64,000 nt of DNA from Rheum nobile (Eukaryota; Streptophyta; Magnoliopsida; Caryophyllales; Polygonaceae). The position numbers and the translations under genes are program-made. The stretch spans positions 5,766,001-5,830,000 of the forward strand of contig WOAB01000093.1 of the NCBI GenBank assembly GCA_027886185.1, read 5' to 3'. Below are positions 1-9,879 of this stretch, piece by piece (the stretch's first letter is position 1; each line of letters opens with the position of its first letter). The notes beneath the pieces were generated by a model. That model worked only from the letters and a program-made list of their open reading frames with translations. It had not been told where the DNA came from and did no database searches.

Positions 1-1296
1 AATCGATGAAATCTTTCAGCACAGAGTGGGCCCCCTCAACCCTGTAAACATAATATAATTATGAATAAATCATGTCGTGTATGAGTAGTATGTAGTAATT
101 CCTAAACCGCAAAGTAAATTACCTATTTGTTGTTCTGGTGATTAAATGGAAATTGGTATCAGTCCAGGCCCTAACAATACGATTTAGGCAAGGCACAAGC
201 CCCGTTTCCATAAGGTAATTCATCAGACCCCATTTCCACGTGTCCCGCATTTCATTTAACCGTTGCAAGAAGGTATCCTGGGATTTGGAGTTGAACAATC
301 CACGACATTGGTTTGAGAAAGAATTTGCTAAACCACTATTACCTATCATAGTAAGCGCATAAGCTTTACAATTGGCTAGTATATGCACCCAACACAACAG
401 ATGTTGGGCATCGGGCAAAATTTGGGCTATAGCCTTAACTTCAGCCAAATCTTGATCTGTGACTATCGCCGTTGGTCTTTTTCTGATTTTATCGAACAAG
501 TGCTCCAATTCACACAATGTCCATACGTAGTGGTCAACGTTCTCGTGTGCCATGAAAGAATATGCCACGTTAAAAGTCTTTCATGTGCACGTAAAGCCGA
601 CAATCTCAAGAAGTGCCATATTGTACCTACAAATAAATTCAATGTAGATAATAAATACCGTTATTACCACACCCTATTGATTAGCTAAAATTACTATATA
701 AAAGATATTACACCGGCTTAAACTTACTTGTTTGTCTTGTATGTCGAATCCATTATTACGACATAAGGAAACAAGTTCAACAGGTGTTGTGATTGGGGGT
801 GGGCCCAAAACAAGTCTTGAATCACATCGTTCGTTCCAGGCACCGATCGGTCACTAACATAATAACCCCTATCCGATAAAAATTGCTTTGTGAACTGAGT
901 TACCGACATGTCCCCCATTTCTTGTTTGTGGTATCCTTGTCGTACATTGTAAATTTGCTTTCGCGATGTAACAATGGCTCTGTACTTATGACGTAAGAAC
1001 ATGAAAATATTCTTGGGCTTTACTTGAGCTTCTGTCAACGCTAATACATCCCCGCGTTGTTCCTCAGTCAATCGTCTATCATAGGCATGACCCTCTAGAT
1101 TTTGTGGAAGGTCATGATCATGTCTACCACATATCACCTTTAGTATCCAAGTGTCATCCCTTTGCATAAGCCTATTCAGCTCAAATGGACATTCGCTCTT
1201 CTTTGTACGTGTTTTCCATGTCAAATTATCTGAGTATGGCCTATAACTACCTGATTTTTCACATGCTAATATAACCTTTCGTTCCCAAGATTTTTT
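1..1296 (-). pseudogene. FAR1-like / Mutator-type (MULE) transposase gene, 3' part cut by window edge
   Basis: Seen: read on the minus strand, three exon pieces join in frame. The first (about 1296-728) carries a FAR1-type zinc-binding start with CPFEL and CGRHDHD motifs and ends at MDSTYKTN, the first Asp of the MULE transposase core. An intron of 101 bp (727-627, GTAAGT...TAG) follows. The second exon (626-123) has TDQDLAEVKAI and LLCWVHI, the core second Asp region. An intron of 81 bp (122-42, GTAATT...CAG) leads to a third exon (41-1) reading RVEGAHSVLK, which runs off the window. One in-frame TGA lies at 581-583, just after the first intron, so this copy is probably broken. No start codon is visible; the frame is open only to about 1296. 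Known: the family covers domesticated FAR1/FRS regulators and MULE transposases. I cannot tell which this was. Confidence 0.8.
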
Positions 1297-1442
1297 TTAT
1301 GGTCAAAACCATATTTAGACACCGTCCTTGTTGACGTGCCCAGTCTAACATGGTTTTTCGATCTTATCACATAAAATCTGTTTAAAAGTATATCGAAAAA
1401 TCCTGCCAAAATTCTTAAACATTATAAATCAATATGTTACTA
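1297..1442. other. Short intergenic stretch
   Basis: It is AT-rich and I see no coding signal. The upstream exon or promoter of the FAR1-like gene could lie here, but I found no convincing splice acceptor joined to an ATG. Confidence 0.3.
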
Positions 1443-1875
1443 CTCCCTCCGAGTTTATTAAATGACGTTTGAACCTATTGCACACAAATTAAGGAGATAG
1501 TTAACAATCTTCTAACTTCACTCGTGATGTCATAAAGCCAGTTGGAATTAATGCTATTTTTTTTGTACATTTCAACATTTTCAATTTTTTCTATCAAAAT
1601 TAATGGAGTATATGGATGAAGCAACATATAAGATTATGGATGAAGCAACATATAAGATTAGTTAACACATATTTAATGCGGTATATGAGAAGTTTCTTGG
1701 TTTTAATCTCGTGTTTTGTAGCCCACCAAATTAATTGTGTAATAAATGACTAGAGATGGAAAATTACACATTTCAATTTGCAGGACATGATTTTCAAGAA
1801 AATTTGGACACAATTAATCTCGTCTTAATATGTGTGCATTTGTCTGAAACGTCAATTATAAAGAAACGGAGGGAG
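1443..1875. mobile_element. Stowaway-type MITE (Tc1/mariner)
   Basis: Ends are CTCCCTCCG at the left and CGGAGGGAG at the right, an inverted repeat flanked by the dinucleotide TA on both sides (1441-1442 and 1876-1877). This is the hallmark of Stowaway elements moved by Tc1/mariner transposases. It has no coding capacity. At about 433 bp it is long for the group, partly because of an internal duplication at 1613-1660. Confidence 0.8.
1613..1660. repeat. Tandem duplication inside the MITE
   Basis: A unit of about 24 bp (TGGATGAAGCAACATATAAG plus TATTA/ATTA) occurs twice in direct succession. Confidence 0.75.
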
Positions 1876-2168
1876 TATTAAATATAATTTAATAAAATAT
1901 TATTTAAACATATACTAATTACAAAAGAAAGTATTACGAAAAAAAAATGCATGAAAAGCAAACTATTTATCATTGTAAATAAGCGTTAATGACACAACAC
2001 AAAAATCTTAATATACAGATTACAAATCTTATACTAATTTTATTCATAGTTATAATGATTGTAAATTACATACCAGTTTAGGCGATTCTTCATAATTTTC
2101 GTGATCGTCGTTATGCCACGACATTTCGCAGTGCAGTAGATTAAATAATTTTCACCGCAATTATGAAA

Positions 2169-2195
2169 TTCGTTCGTTCGTTCGTTCGTTCGTTC
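2169..2195. repeat. (CGTT)n microsatellite
   Basis: About six consecutive TTCG/CGTT tetranucleotides. Confidence 0.85.
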
Positions 2196-2379
2196 AGAAG
2201 CTGCAATGCTATATATAGAATTTTTTTAACGGCAATTCAACTGAACGACAATAATTCCTGAACGACAATAATGAACGACAATAATTCGTTCGTTCAATTA
2301 TTCAGATTGAAATCCACCGAAAGTCTACGAAGATGCCCTGCGCGATTGTCTACCTATGAATATTCTATGACACTCTCCT

Positions 2380-2515
2380 CCGCGTGGCACCCGTCTCCGC
2401 CCACCCCCCTCCGTGCCACCCGCCGCCGCACGACTACCACTGTCGCGCGGCACCCGCCTCCACGCGGCGCTCACTGCCGCGCGGCTCTCACTGCCGCACG
2501 CCTGACACACGGCGC
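2380..2515. other. GC-rich low-complexity patch
   Basis: About 135 bp of strongly GC-rich sequence built from CCGCCGC, GCGCGGC and CACCCGCC motifs, inside DNA that is otherwise AT-rich. The base composition makes open frames on both strands. No domain is recognisable. Confidence 0.5.
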
Positions 2516-2890
2516 AAATAGCAGTGTGTCAGGGTGCAAATAGCTTAACCGTTAATGATCTACAAGCACTAGTAAAGTTATTTTTGTCTTTTTCTAATTA
2601 AAGCAAATGCAGTATTTCTCTACATTTACCCATACATCTATTACTGTGACTTTTCAATAAAGTAAAATGAAATTTTTCTTATTCATGCTTGGTGATTGGG
2701 GGAGTGAAAAAGAACTTCTAGATTGTTGTATTTGCAGGGTTCTAAGCTCAACAATAAATAAGGATATTGTTGGAATTTTTGTCAAAATATCTAAGATGAC
2801 AAATAACTTTTGAACAAAAATGCATAGCTAAAACGTCAATCTTTTTATGAATAGAGGGAGTGATTTATTGGTGAGTTACGAGGTTTGACA

Positions 2891-3590
2891 TAATCATTTT
2901 TATACAAAGGAAGTATTATCCATTTTTTATTTGTTTGGTATCCCTACGTAAAATGGGTCAAAAAGTACAAGCTAAGTCAACGTCAAATTACCACTTGTAA
3001 CTTGTATTCATGCATCCACGACTCGACAATTTTTTTGTTTATTGGCTACAATTGAAATAAGTTATTAAATAATTATAAAATTTAAGAAAAACTTATAGAA
3101 TATAGAATAATTATTGTGTCAAATTATTATATTTCTTAATAAATGTGTCAAATTCTAGAATGATAATCATTTTTATACAAAGGAAGTATTATCCATTTTT
3201 TATTTGTTTGGTATCCCTACGTAAAATGGGTCAAAAAGTACAAGCTAAGTCAACGTCAAATTACCACTTGTAACTTGTATTCATGCATCCACGACTCTAG
3301 AAGACAATTTTTTTGTTTATTGGCTACAATTGAAATAAGTTATTAAATAATTATAAAATTTAAGAAAAACTTATAGAATATAGAATAATTATTGTGTCAA
3401 ATTATTATATTTCTTAATAAATGTGTCAAATTCTAGAATGATAATCATTTTTATACAAAGGAAGTATTATCCATTTTTTATTTGTTTGGTATCCCTACGT
3501 AAAATGGGTCAAAAAGTACAAGCTAAGTCAACGTCAAATTACCACTTGTAACTTGTATTCATGCATCCACGACTCTAGAAGACAATTTTT
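2891..3590. repeat. Tandem array, about 2.5 copies of a 273-278 bp unit
   Basis: The motif TAATCATTTTTATACAAAGG begins copies at 2891, 3164 and 3442, giving periods of 273 and 278 bp. The 5-bp difference comes from CTCTAGAAGAC versus CTCGAC. The third copy stops after about 148 bp. Copies are nearly identical by eye, so the array is young. No coding capacity. Confidence 0.85.
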
Positions 3591-3978
3591 TTCCCGCAAA
3601 CATTGACCATAAGTTTTTTCTATAATGTAAAATACATAGGCAATAAGCTAGACGTGCATTAAGAAGTTTTTTTGAGCGAGTGCAAAAAGTTAGTTAATAG
3701 CAATCTGCTTTTTGCTTATAGATGAAAGTAATCATACAAATTCGAGAATCTTCAGTTTCTTCCTCCTCAAATTTTCGTTTCCATGGGATTAATATATCTT
3801 ACCCAGAACCATAATACATTGTATTTATCAAATAAAAAAAGCGATCGATCGATTAAGTAACAGAAATACTTGTTTAATTCAGAAAGATCGATGCAGCTGG
3901 ATCTACCATAATTAGTAAATGTTATTACCATCACGCGACTGGATACGCACATATATAAGAGATGAGTTTGGATCATAT
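3591..3978. other. Intergenic DNA
   Basis: AT-rich with a GATCGATCGAT stretch near 3842. I see no gene, repeat boundary or RNA here. Confidence 0.3.
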
Positions 3979-4204
3979 GCGGAGCACTCTTCCCGTGCGG
4001 ACGTGCGAAACATACACTTTAGGGCCTTATTTGTGCACTTTAATGTCTTATTTGTGCATTTTTTCAAAAAAAAAATATTCTTTTATAAATTGTTTTCCAA
4101 GCATTTTTCAAATTTTTTGCAAAAGTGCACAAATAAGGCTCTAAAGTGCACAAATAAGGCCCTATAGTGCATGTCCGCACGTCCGCACGGGAAGAGTGCT
4201 CCGC
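3979..4204. mobile_element. Foldback MITE with long terminal inverted repeats
   Basis: The left end reads GCGGAGCACTCTTCCCGTGC and the right end is its inverse, ending in GAGTGCTCCGC. Complementarity continues inward through GGGCCTTATTTGTGCAC against GTGCACAAATAAGGCCC, so most of the 226 bp can fold into one hairpin around an A-rich loop near 4070. I could not find a convincing TSD, so the superfamily is open. Confidence 0.65.
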
Positions 4205-4251
4205 ACCGGAACCGCACTCTATAAGAGATTATGAGAGATCTTAGATACTAT

Positions 4252-4511
4252 TGTTGGTGAAATCATTTCCATTTAATGTGATCGGGATTCATGCGACACT
4301 AAGGTAACTCATTTCGTTATAACGCGAGCTCGGGTGTGTGGAGTACACGCTTGTGTAAACGACTTGAGTTTCAGAGGGAAATAAAAATATATGTTACACG
4401 TAAGGGTCAAGTTCCCTTGAAACAGTTTCAGGATATAGAACTAGACATTAATTCATTTCTTGTGAATGGAATTGGGCGTCATTTCTCTTCTAAGGGACTA
4501 GAAGCATGTTA
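4252..4511 (+). repeat. Copia-A 5' LTR remnant
   Basis: Matches the first part of the 3' LTR (from 41123) through the shared motif GACTAGAAGCATGTT, then switches abruptly to gag. Against the 3' LTR it lacks an early TTTTAGTG and a segment around AACAACTTTG, as well as everything after 4511. Confidence 0.85.
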
Positions 4512-5110
4512 AAGCACAAGAAGGAAGACATTTCCCTTGTGGAACTGGGAAGCCATTTGCGCATCATAGAGGGTCTTCGTTCGCAAGAGAAAGGTAAAGA
4601 GAAAGAGACTCCAGGTTCTTCCACCGTTAATATGATGGAAGAAGGTTCCCAAAAGGGGAACAAGAACAAGGGCAAGAAAATGCCCTTCAACAACACAAAC
4701 AATGGTTCTAACAAGAAACCCAAGGGAAGTGGGTGTTGGAATTGTGGTAAAGCTGGACATTTCAAGAAGGATTGTCGTGCTGGAAAGGGGAAGAAGGGAA
4801 ATGCTCCCAACCAACCTGCTCAAGGGTCTAAGGATCAAGGACAGAAATCTCATCAAAGTCAGAATGGAACTAGTTCCTCTAAGGGAACTGTTCCCTCTCT
4901 AGAAACATTTCCTAGTGTGGATTTTGTTCCTATAATTTCTGAGGCTTTCTTTATGCAGGATGATGACATAGTATGGTGGGTTGACTCGGGTGCTACCGCT
5001 CACGTGAGTAGGGACAAGTCGATGTTCAAATCATTCGTAGCTGTGGATGATGGACGTGTCCTTCATATGGGAAACGAGTCAACGACCCCCATCTTAGGCA
5101 AAGGCCAAGT
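4512..5110 (+). pseudogene. Copia-A gag C-terminus and start of protease
   Basis: The frame carries a basic, Asn/Lys-rich linker, a CCHC zinc knuckle CWNCGKAGHFKKDC (RNA binding in Gag) and then the protease motif WWVDSGATAHV with the catalytic Asp-Ser-Gly. It breaks off at GKGQV, where the gypsy element is inserted; the continuation (VELEFSSENTL) resumes at 37475. The N-terminal part of Gag is missing, because the truncated LTR is fused here. An ATG inside the LTR remnant at 4506 opens a frame that runs through this piece and on into the gypsy LTR to 5324, producing a chance chimera. Confidence 0.85.
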
Positions 5111-5818
5111 TGATAGCTCTGTGATTCCCTCGATGACGGCGACGGATGAAGAGGAGGCAATGAAGGTGCGCTCGGATAGCCCGGTAACAAGAGCTCGCGC
5201 AAGGGCAATGGAGCGAGCAACACAATCATTAGTCCTGCGAGCGCAAGCAAGTGACGCGGGTTCATCTAGTCCTAAATGGGTCCTTCTCTTGACCTATGAA
5301 GGATTAGGTGAGGTCCCGCCTTAGTCGATCCCGCCAAGAAGAGCCAGAAGAAGGAGTTCCACAGTGGCACGGTTTGCTAACCGTGCCATTAATCGGGCAA
5401 GAAAGTCGAGAACAGCTCCGGAACTCCTGCACGGTTTGCTAACCGTGCAGCTAACCGTGCGAGAAAGTCGAGAGCGATTTCAGAAGGTCTGCACGGTTTG
5501 CTAATCGTACAACTAACCGTGCGGTACTCACACGTCGTTTCCGAACAATTTATTATATTTTATAATTATTTCCTTTGTCGGTATTTAAACTTGGAAAACC
5601 CTAGTTGTAATCTTTACATTGAATTTGAGTAGTAAATTTGAGTACGCTCCTTCCCTTGAGTTCTAACGTCAACTCTTCGATCCCACGGATCGTCTATCCC
5701 GTAGCTCGTCCCTTCGAGCAATTCATACATCATCTCTTCGGTGTTTCAAGATCATCTCTTTGATCTCTCCGTCATCTCTTTGACGCGTTTGAAGGCTATC
5801 TCTTTAGCCCTAGGAAAG
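5111..5818 (+). repeat. Gypsy 5' LTR, truncated at its 3' end
   Basis: Collinear with the right LTR (26049-26310 plus 36945-37474) from TGATAGCTC to CTAGGAAAG, where Copia-C begins. The last 95 bp or so of the LTR are absent. A TATA-like TATTTAAAC lies near 5581. The first 214 bp duplicate the C-terminus of the polyprotein, ending in GLGEVPP and a stop at 5322-5324. Confidence 0.85.
5371..5523. repeat. Palindromic GCACGGTT/AACCGTGC array in gypsy LTR
   Basis: The 20-bp palindrome-like motif GCACGGTTTGCTAACCGTGC recurs near 5371, 5438 and 5491 (the last diverged). Extra AACCGTGC half-sites and a repeated GCAAGAAAGTCGAGA-like spacer lie between copies. The array sits upstream of the TATA-like box. 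The right LTR keeps a similar array at about 36942-37083. Confidence 0.8.
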
Positions 5819-6941
5819 TGTAGGGATCGTGATTGTTAGATTAAGAACAAGGGAACTGAAAATACAGATTACAGTTCCCTTCACAGCGGAAATAAACAAT
5901 CAAATATAAATGAACAAGTTCCTTATAGTGGAAACCTTCGATTGCCAACTAGCAATCTAGGATAAAAACCACTACCTTTCTTTCGAAAGGATTTCAAGGT
6001 CTACTTCTTGATTTCTTATCACTTCGGTTACAGATTACTCTAGGAACAAACACACAGTTTCTTTGTCTTACACACAGTTAGACAATCCTAGATAAACTTA
6101 ACAGAAAGTATAATCAATCCAAGAAGCAGTCCTAAGCACTAAGGAACTAACTCACTTACAGTCACAGGAACTAGCACACAGCTCTCAGGTTCCTTGACTG
6201 GTTCCTCTTGATCTAGGTTTGAGTTGATGATATGGTTGAGAGCTCACACTTTGATGGTTGCTATGAAGTGTGTTTCTTGTTGTAGTGCTTGAAGATAACA
6301 CTGAAGCTTATCTTCCTTATATAGTGTATTCTTGAGGTTGAGTCTTCTCTTGGTTCCCACAGAGCAAGCTTGACCTAGGCTGTGTGGTTATCCCTAATTC
6401 ACACTGACTTAAACATGTACCAACAACCTAGGCAACTCAGAATACACATTGGTTGGTCAAAGGCTTGAGACGAATCTGTCATGTCGTTGTCCAACGCCTT
6501 TCGTCCGAGGTTCAACAACCTAGACACTTTGGAACTATCTTCTGGATGGTGACAGCCTTGTGACATGTCGCTTTCAGTAACCTTTGTTTGAGGTTCCGCG
6601 TTCTAGACATCTTGGAGCCTTCCTTTGGATGGTGGCAGGCTTTAGAAGCTTTGCTCAAGTCGCTTTCACCATCTTTTGTCCAAGGTTCAGTGTTTCCAGC
6701 TTTATCGGGAAAAACAAAGTCATGTGTTGCACTTCTAGGCACTTATGGGTTCCTTTGGCTTGCTTGTTTGGTTTCTTTATCTTGTTTGGCTTCCATGGTT
6801 TCAACAACTGTCCTGTGGTTCCTTTAAACACATCTTTGAGATAAAACATTAGTATCAAAGTAGTTGTCATCTTCAAAAGTAGAGAAACTGAGGAAAGGAA
6901 CTCTCATGGGAACTGAGGTTCCTGAGTTCCGTTTCCTAACA
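5819..6941 (-). repeat. Copia-C 3' LTR
   Basis: 1,123 bp, reading TGTAGGGATCG to TTTCCTAACA on the plus strand. It is the inverse of the Copia-B LTR and carries the predicted hairpin pair at 5926-5990. Expected plant LTR ends (TG...CA) are present. Confidence 0.9.
5926..5990 (-). other. Predicted leader hairpin pair, Copia-C 3' LTR
   Basis: On the minus strand, hairpin 1 (5990-5975) is CCTTTC-GAAA-GAAAGG. Hairpin 2 (5974-5926) has outer stem TAGTGG/CCACTA and inner stem GATTGC/GCAATC around loop TAGTTG. Confidence 0.6.
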
Positions 6942-7190
6942 ATTTCCCCCTTTTTGATGATGACAAATATAAAGAACCTGGCAACATAATAAGGACATGA
7001 GATTCATGAGAATAGTTGAGCTAAGAGATTTACAACTTTATAAAATAATGAGAGAACATTCAATAGTTGCAAATTCCCCCTAAGCAAATGAACTAAGTTA
7101 TTCGAGTTCCCCCTCAGAAATAGAACGGGTTCAGATTTCCTATAAGTCCAGTGGTTTCAAGAGTTCAAGGTTCCTATCCATTCTTCCCCC
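6942..7190 (-). promoter_or_regulatory. Copia-C polypurine tract and three upstream purine blocks
   Basis: Directly inside the 3' LTR, 6942-6956 is the inverse of a purine tract AAAAAGGGGGAAAT, the expected primer for plus-strand DNA. Similar GGGGGA blocks occur at 7075-7080, 7109-7113 and 7186-7190. The outermost and innermost are both joined to a GATGATGTCA or TCATCATCA motif. Confidence 0.75.
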
Positions 7191-7473
7191 TTTTGACATC
7201 ATCGAAAAGATCAATTAACTTATCAAGTGTAGGAGGTTGATGTGAAATAAACAATTGCGTTAAACTCATGACAATCACCATAATAGAAACTGAAGGCAAA
7301 GAGTTTATTAATCATTAAAGTTAAAACATTGTCCAGAGATGCATAGTGGAAGAAAGACAAACGATCACAAACAACTTGACATAGACAAAATAAGGATAGA
7401 AGAGGGGAGTAGAACCCTAGGGAACTACTAGCACACTGTGATGTTATAGCACTGGGAACTAGGAGAGACATTC
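7191..7473. other. Copia-C 3' untranslated region
   Basis: Noncoding sequence between the env-like stop codon and the purine blocks. Elements B and G have the same segment at the same place. Confidence 0.6.
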
Positions 7474-9042
7474 CTATGGCAGCGCAGTGGCCTCCTCGTC
7501 AACATCCTTCTGTTCCTCTGTTTCCTCTTCTTTGCCCTCTTGAGCTCTTCCATTTACAGCCTCCAAGGTTTGCTGAAGCACGCTCACTAGACCGGATATT
7601 GCATTCCTGGTCTTCCCCAGTTCTGTCACTTGATCACGGATGGCACCAAAGATAGCAGTGGTTCCTTCCATGATGGCTTTTTCAATACGACCCAGTGAAG
7701 CAAGGATCGCAGAGGAGTCTTGGGTAGGGTAGAGCGGAGGCAGGGAACTTGGAGTGGCTTGGGAACTTGCCTTTTCCTTAGGCAATTCCGCTTTGACATC
7801 AGAGGGAACATCCAGGTTGTCTTTTGTTTTGAGCTTCCTCACCGTTGCCATGGTGAGGAACTTGCTGTAGTCGGTTTCATTAAAGTCAGCTGGATATTGG
7901 TTAAGCATGGAGAGGAGGTTTTTTATGAGGTGAGGAAAGGGCAGGGCATGAGATTCATGAGATTGACAGAATTGCATATGGGCTAACACCAACTTAGGGA
8001 GATCAACCTGTTCCCCAGACAGGATCTTATCCATGAGGATTGCATCGATGATGAGAACTGTGGCTCTGTGCTCTTGCCTGGGAACCAAATTCCTTATGAT
8101 CCAGAAATGCAGCAGCTTGTTGGACAGAGAAAGCCCCTTAGTCAGCAGATTCTTTGGATTATCGCCATCATAGAGCATGCTGACCACCTCAGACTTGGTT
8201 TTGTACCCTTTTCCTTTTGGCTACGTCTTCTTTTGATGCAGAATGCTAAAGCCAGGCCTGTGCTCAATCCTTAAGGCAGAGGCGATGATGCTTGGGGACA
8301 AAGGAAACATGGTTCCCTTCCATTGAACGATGGCATCGTTACAGGGAGAGTCCGCCTTGGCTGGCACGAAGGTCATGAATTGGTAGAAGAGTCGAACTAC
8401 TTCATCTGAGACGGAGAAGGGTTCCACCAATATCTGGTCCCATCCTTGGAACTGAAGCAGGGAGTGGAATTCGCTGAGGGTGTCGTTGAATTGAGCAGCA
8501 TCTTCCTTCTCAAGGTGTTGGGTCCAGAACTCCTCACCAATGATGAGAGGCTTTAGAATCTTCCTTTTGGCAAAAGAGGAAGACACTTTCCCCAGGGAGG
8601 AGGTGGAGGTGATTACTTTGGTGGACAAAGAAGAGAGGGCTGCTGATTTGGGCTTTTTGGAGGGGGTCGGCTCTTCTGAAGCGGGGTTGAAGGGAACCAG
8701 GGCCTGGTAGCGCTGCTTGCGAAGCTTGAGCCTGGTTACAACAGAGGGAGCATGCTTGGATTTGAGGCTGATAGGCGAGGGATCGGAGCTGTGAACCTCC
8801 AGGGTCTCCTTGTCGGGAGATGAATCATGGGAATCGCCCTCAGAGATAGTACGAGTAGCTGATTCAGATACATGATGGAGTTCCTTTTCCAACTCTTCTG
8901 TTTGCTTGGGTATGGGGTTTTTTGTGGGGGTGAGATCAAGGGATTTGGAGGATGAGGCGGCTTTCTTTTCTCTAAAGGCTCTGAGGAGAGCAGCTTCTTC
9001 CTCATCTTGAGCAAGGTGAGGGTTGAGGTCTTTGTTGGCCAT
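7474..9042 (-). pseudogene. Env-like third ORF of Copia-C
   Basis: One frame of about 522 codons from ATG at 9042 to TAG at 7474-7476, broken once by TAG at 8221-8223, where Copia-B has a Trp codon. The N-terminal third is Ser/Pro/Lys/Glu-rich and looks disordered. The middle (after KRKILKPLIIG) is a conserved globular block with the motifs FHSLLQFQGW and VPRQEH. The C-terminal part has heptad-like Leu/Ile spacing (a possible coiled coil) and an acidic tail. Known: SIRE-type copia elements carry such an extra ORF after pol, called envelope-like. I see no clear signal peptide or transmembrane helix, so that name may mislead. Function unknown. Confidence 0.75.
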
Positions 9043-9879
9043 TTGAGGAGTTTTGTGTTTTGAGAAAAGAAGGTGAGCAAGAGAATGAGAGAAAGCAAGG
9101 GAAGTAGAGTGCTCGGCTTAATCAAACAGGAGCCCCTAAATAACCCTTGAGCAGCGCTTGGAGCCGTTGAGAACAAGCCGTTGGGGAGAGAGATTCTGGG
9201 AACTCTGATAATTTGAAACGGCTAATTTTCTTGTAGATTTTTTGGCTTTGCAACGGTCACAATTTCAAAGATCAAGTGTTCAAAAATGGCAACAGTGCAG
9301 GGCTGAGCAGATGTCTCTAACGCTGTTGATTTGCAATAAATGCTGTCTTGGGAAGGGCGAGTTTCTACCAGCCGTTGAAGAGCTGCCAATACCTAGTTCA
9401 TTTCTGGCGATTTTTTCAGTGTGCTAGAGGGATATATGGGAACCTTTGATGTGGGGATTGAAGACATAGGATCTGAAAGTACATTCCCATAAGAGAAACG
9501 GGGAAGGCCATATATCGCATCACACACTAATTCCCATAGAGGGTTAAGAGATGGGTCATAGGGAATTAGATTGTGCAATGAGGAAAGGGAGGGTCATAGT
9601 ACACAATCATCATTTCGGCTTGTATTGTCGGGTTAGAATATGATCAGATTGTGACTTTTGGCCCAACAAGGAAACTTGGACAATGATTGAATTTTAATGA
9701 AAAAGGAACATTCAAGGAGAAGAACTAGAAAAATTTATCAAAGCCTTTCGAGTAACCATTATGGATATGAGGGTCTATTGCAAAAGAGATAACACAAAGA
9801 TTCCAAGACATAAATAAGCAAAATGATCTGAACTAGTCAATCAAGGGAACTGGAGAGAAACTTTAAACTAAAGGAACTG
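9043..9879. other. Copia-C spacer between pol and the env-like ORF
   Basis: 837 bp with no long conserved frame. Copia-B has a matching spacer of 841 bp with recognisable sequence similarity, for example around AATGATGATTGTGTAC. Confidence 0.6.

Larger units (their letters stand above)
1876..2890. other. AT-rich intergenic DNA with simple repeats
   Basis: I see no gene. It contains a (CGTT)n run, repeated GAACGACAATAAT motifs at about 2242-2290, a GC-rich patch at 2380-2515, and at about 2843-2870 a GAGGGAGTG motif that may be the remnant of another Stowaway end. Short ORFs on both strands in the GC-rich patch look like composition artefacts. Confidence 0.4.

Noticed and set aside
2271..2543. 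Overlapping frames on both strands in the GC-rich patch
   Set aside because: Composition alone explains them; no domain, splice site or relative recognised.
6512..6876. Short frames within SIRE-like LTRs (also 22315-22679, 26444-26885, 35906-36380, 62890-63309)
   Set aside because: They recur because the LTR recurs; frames are not conserved between copies.
7720..8274. Plus-strand frames across the env-like ORF of Copia-C
   Set aside because: Antisense shadows of the third ORF; Copia-B shows the coding strand.
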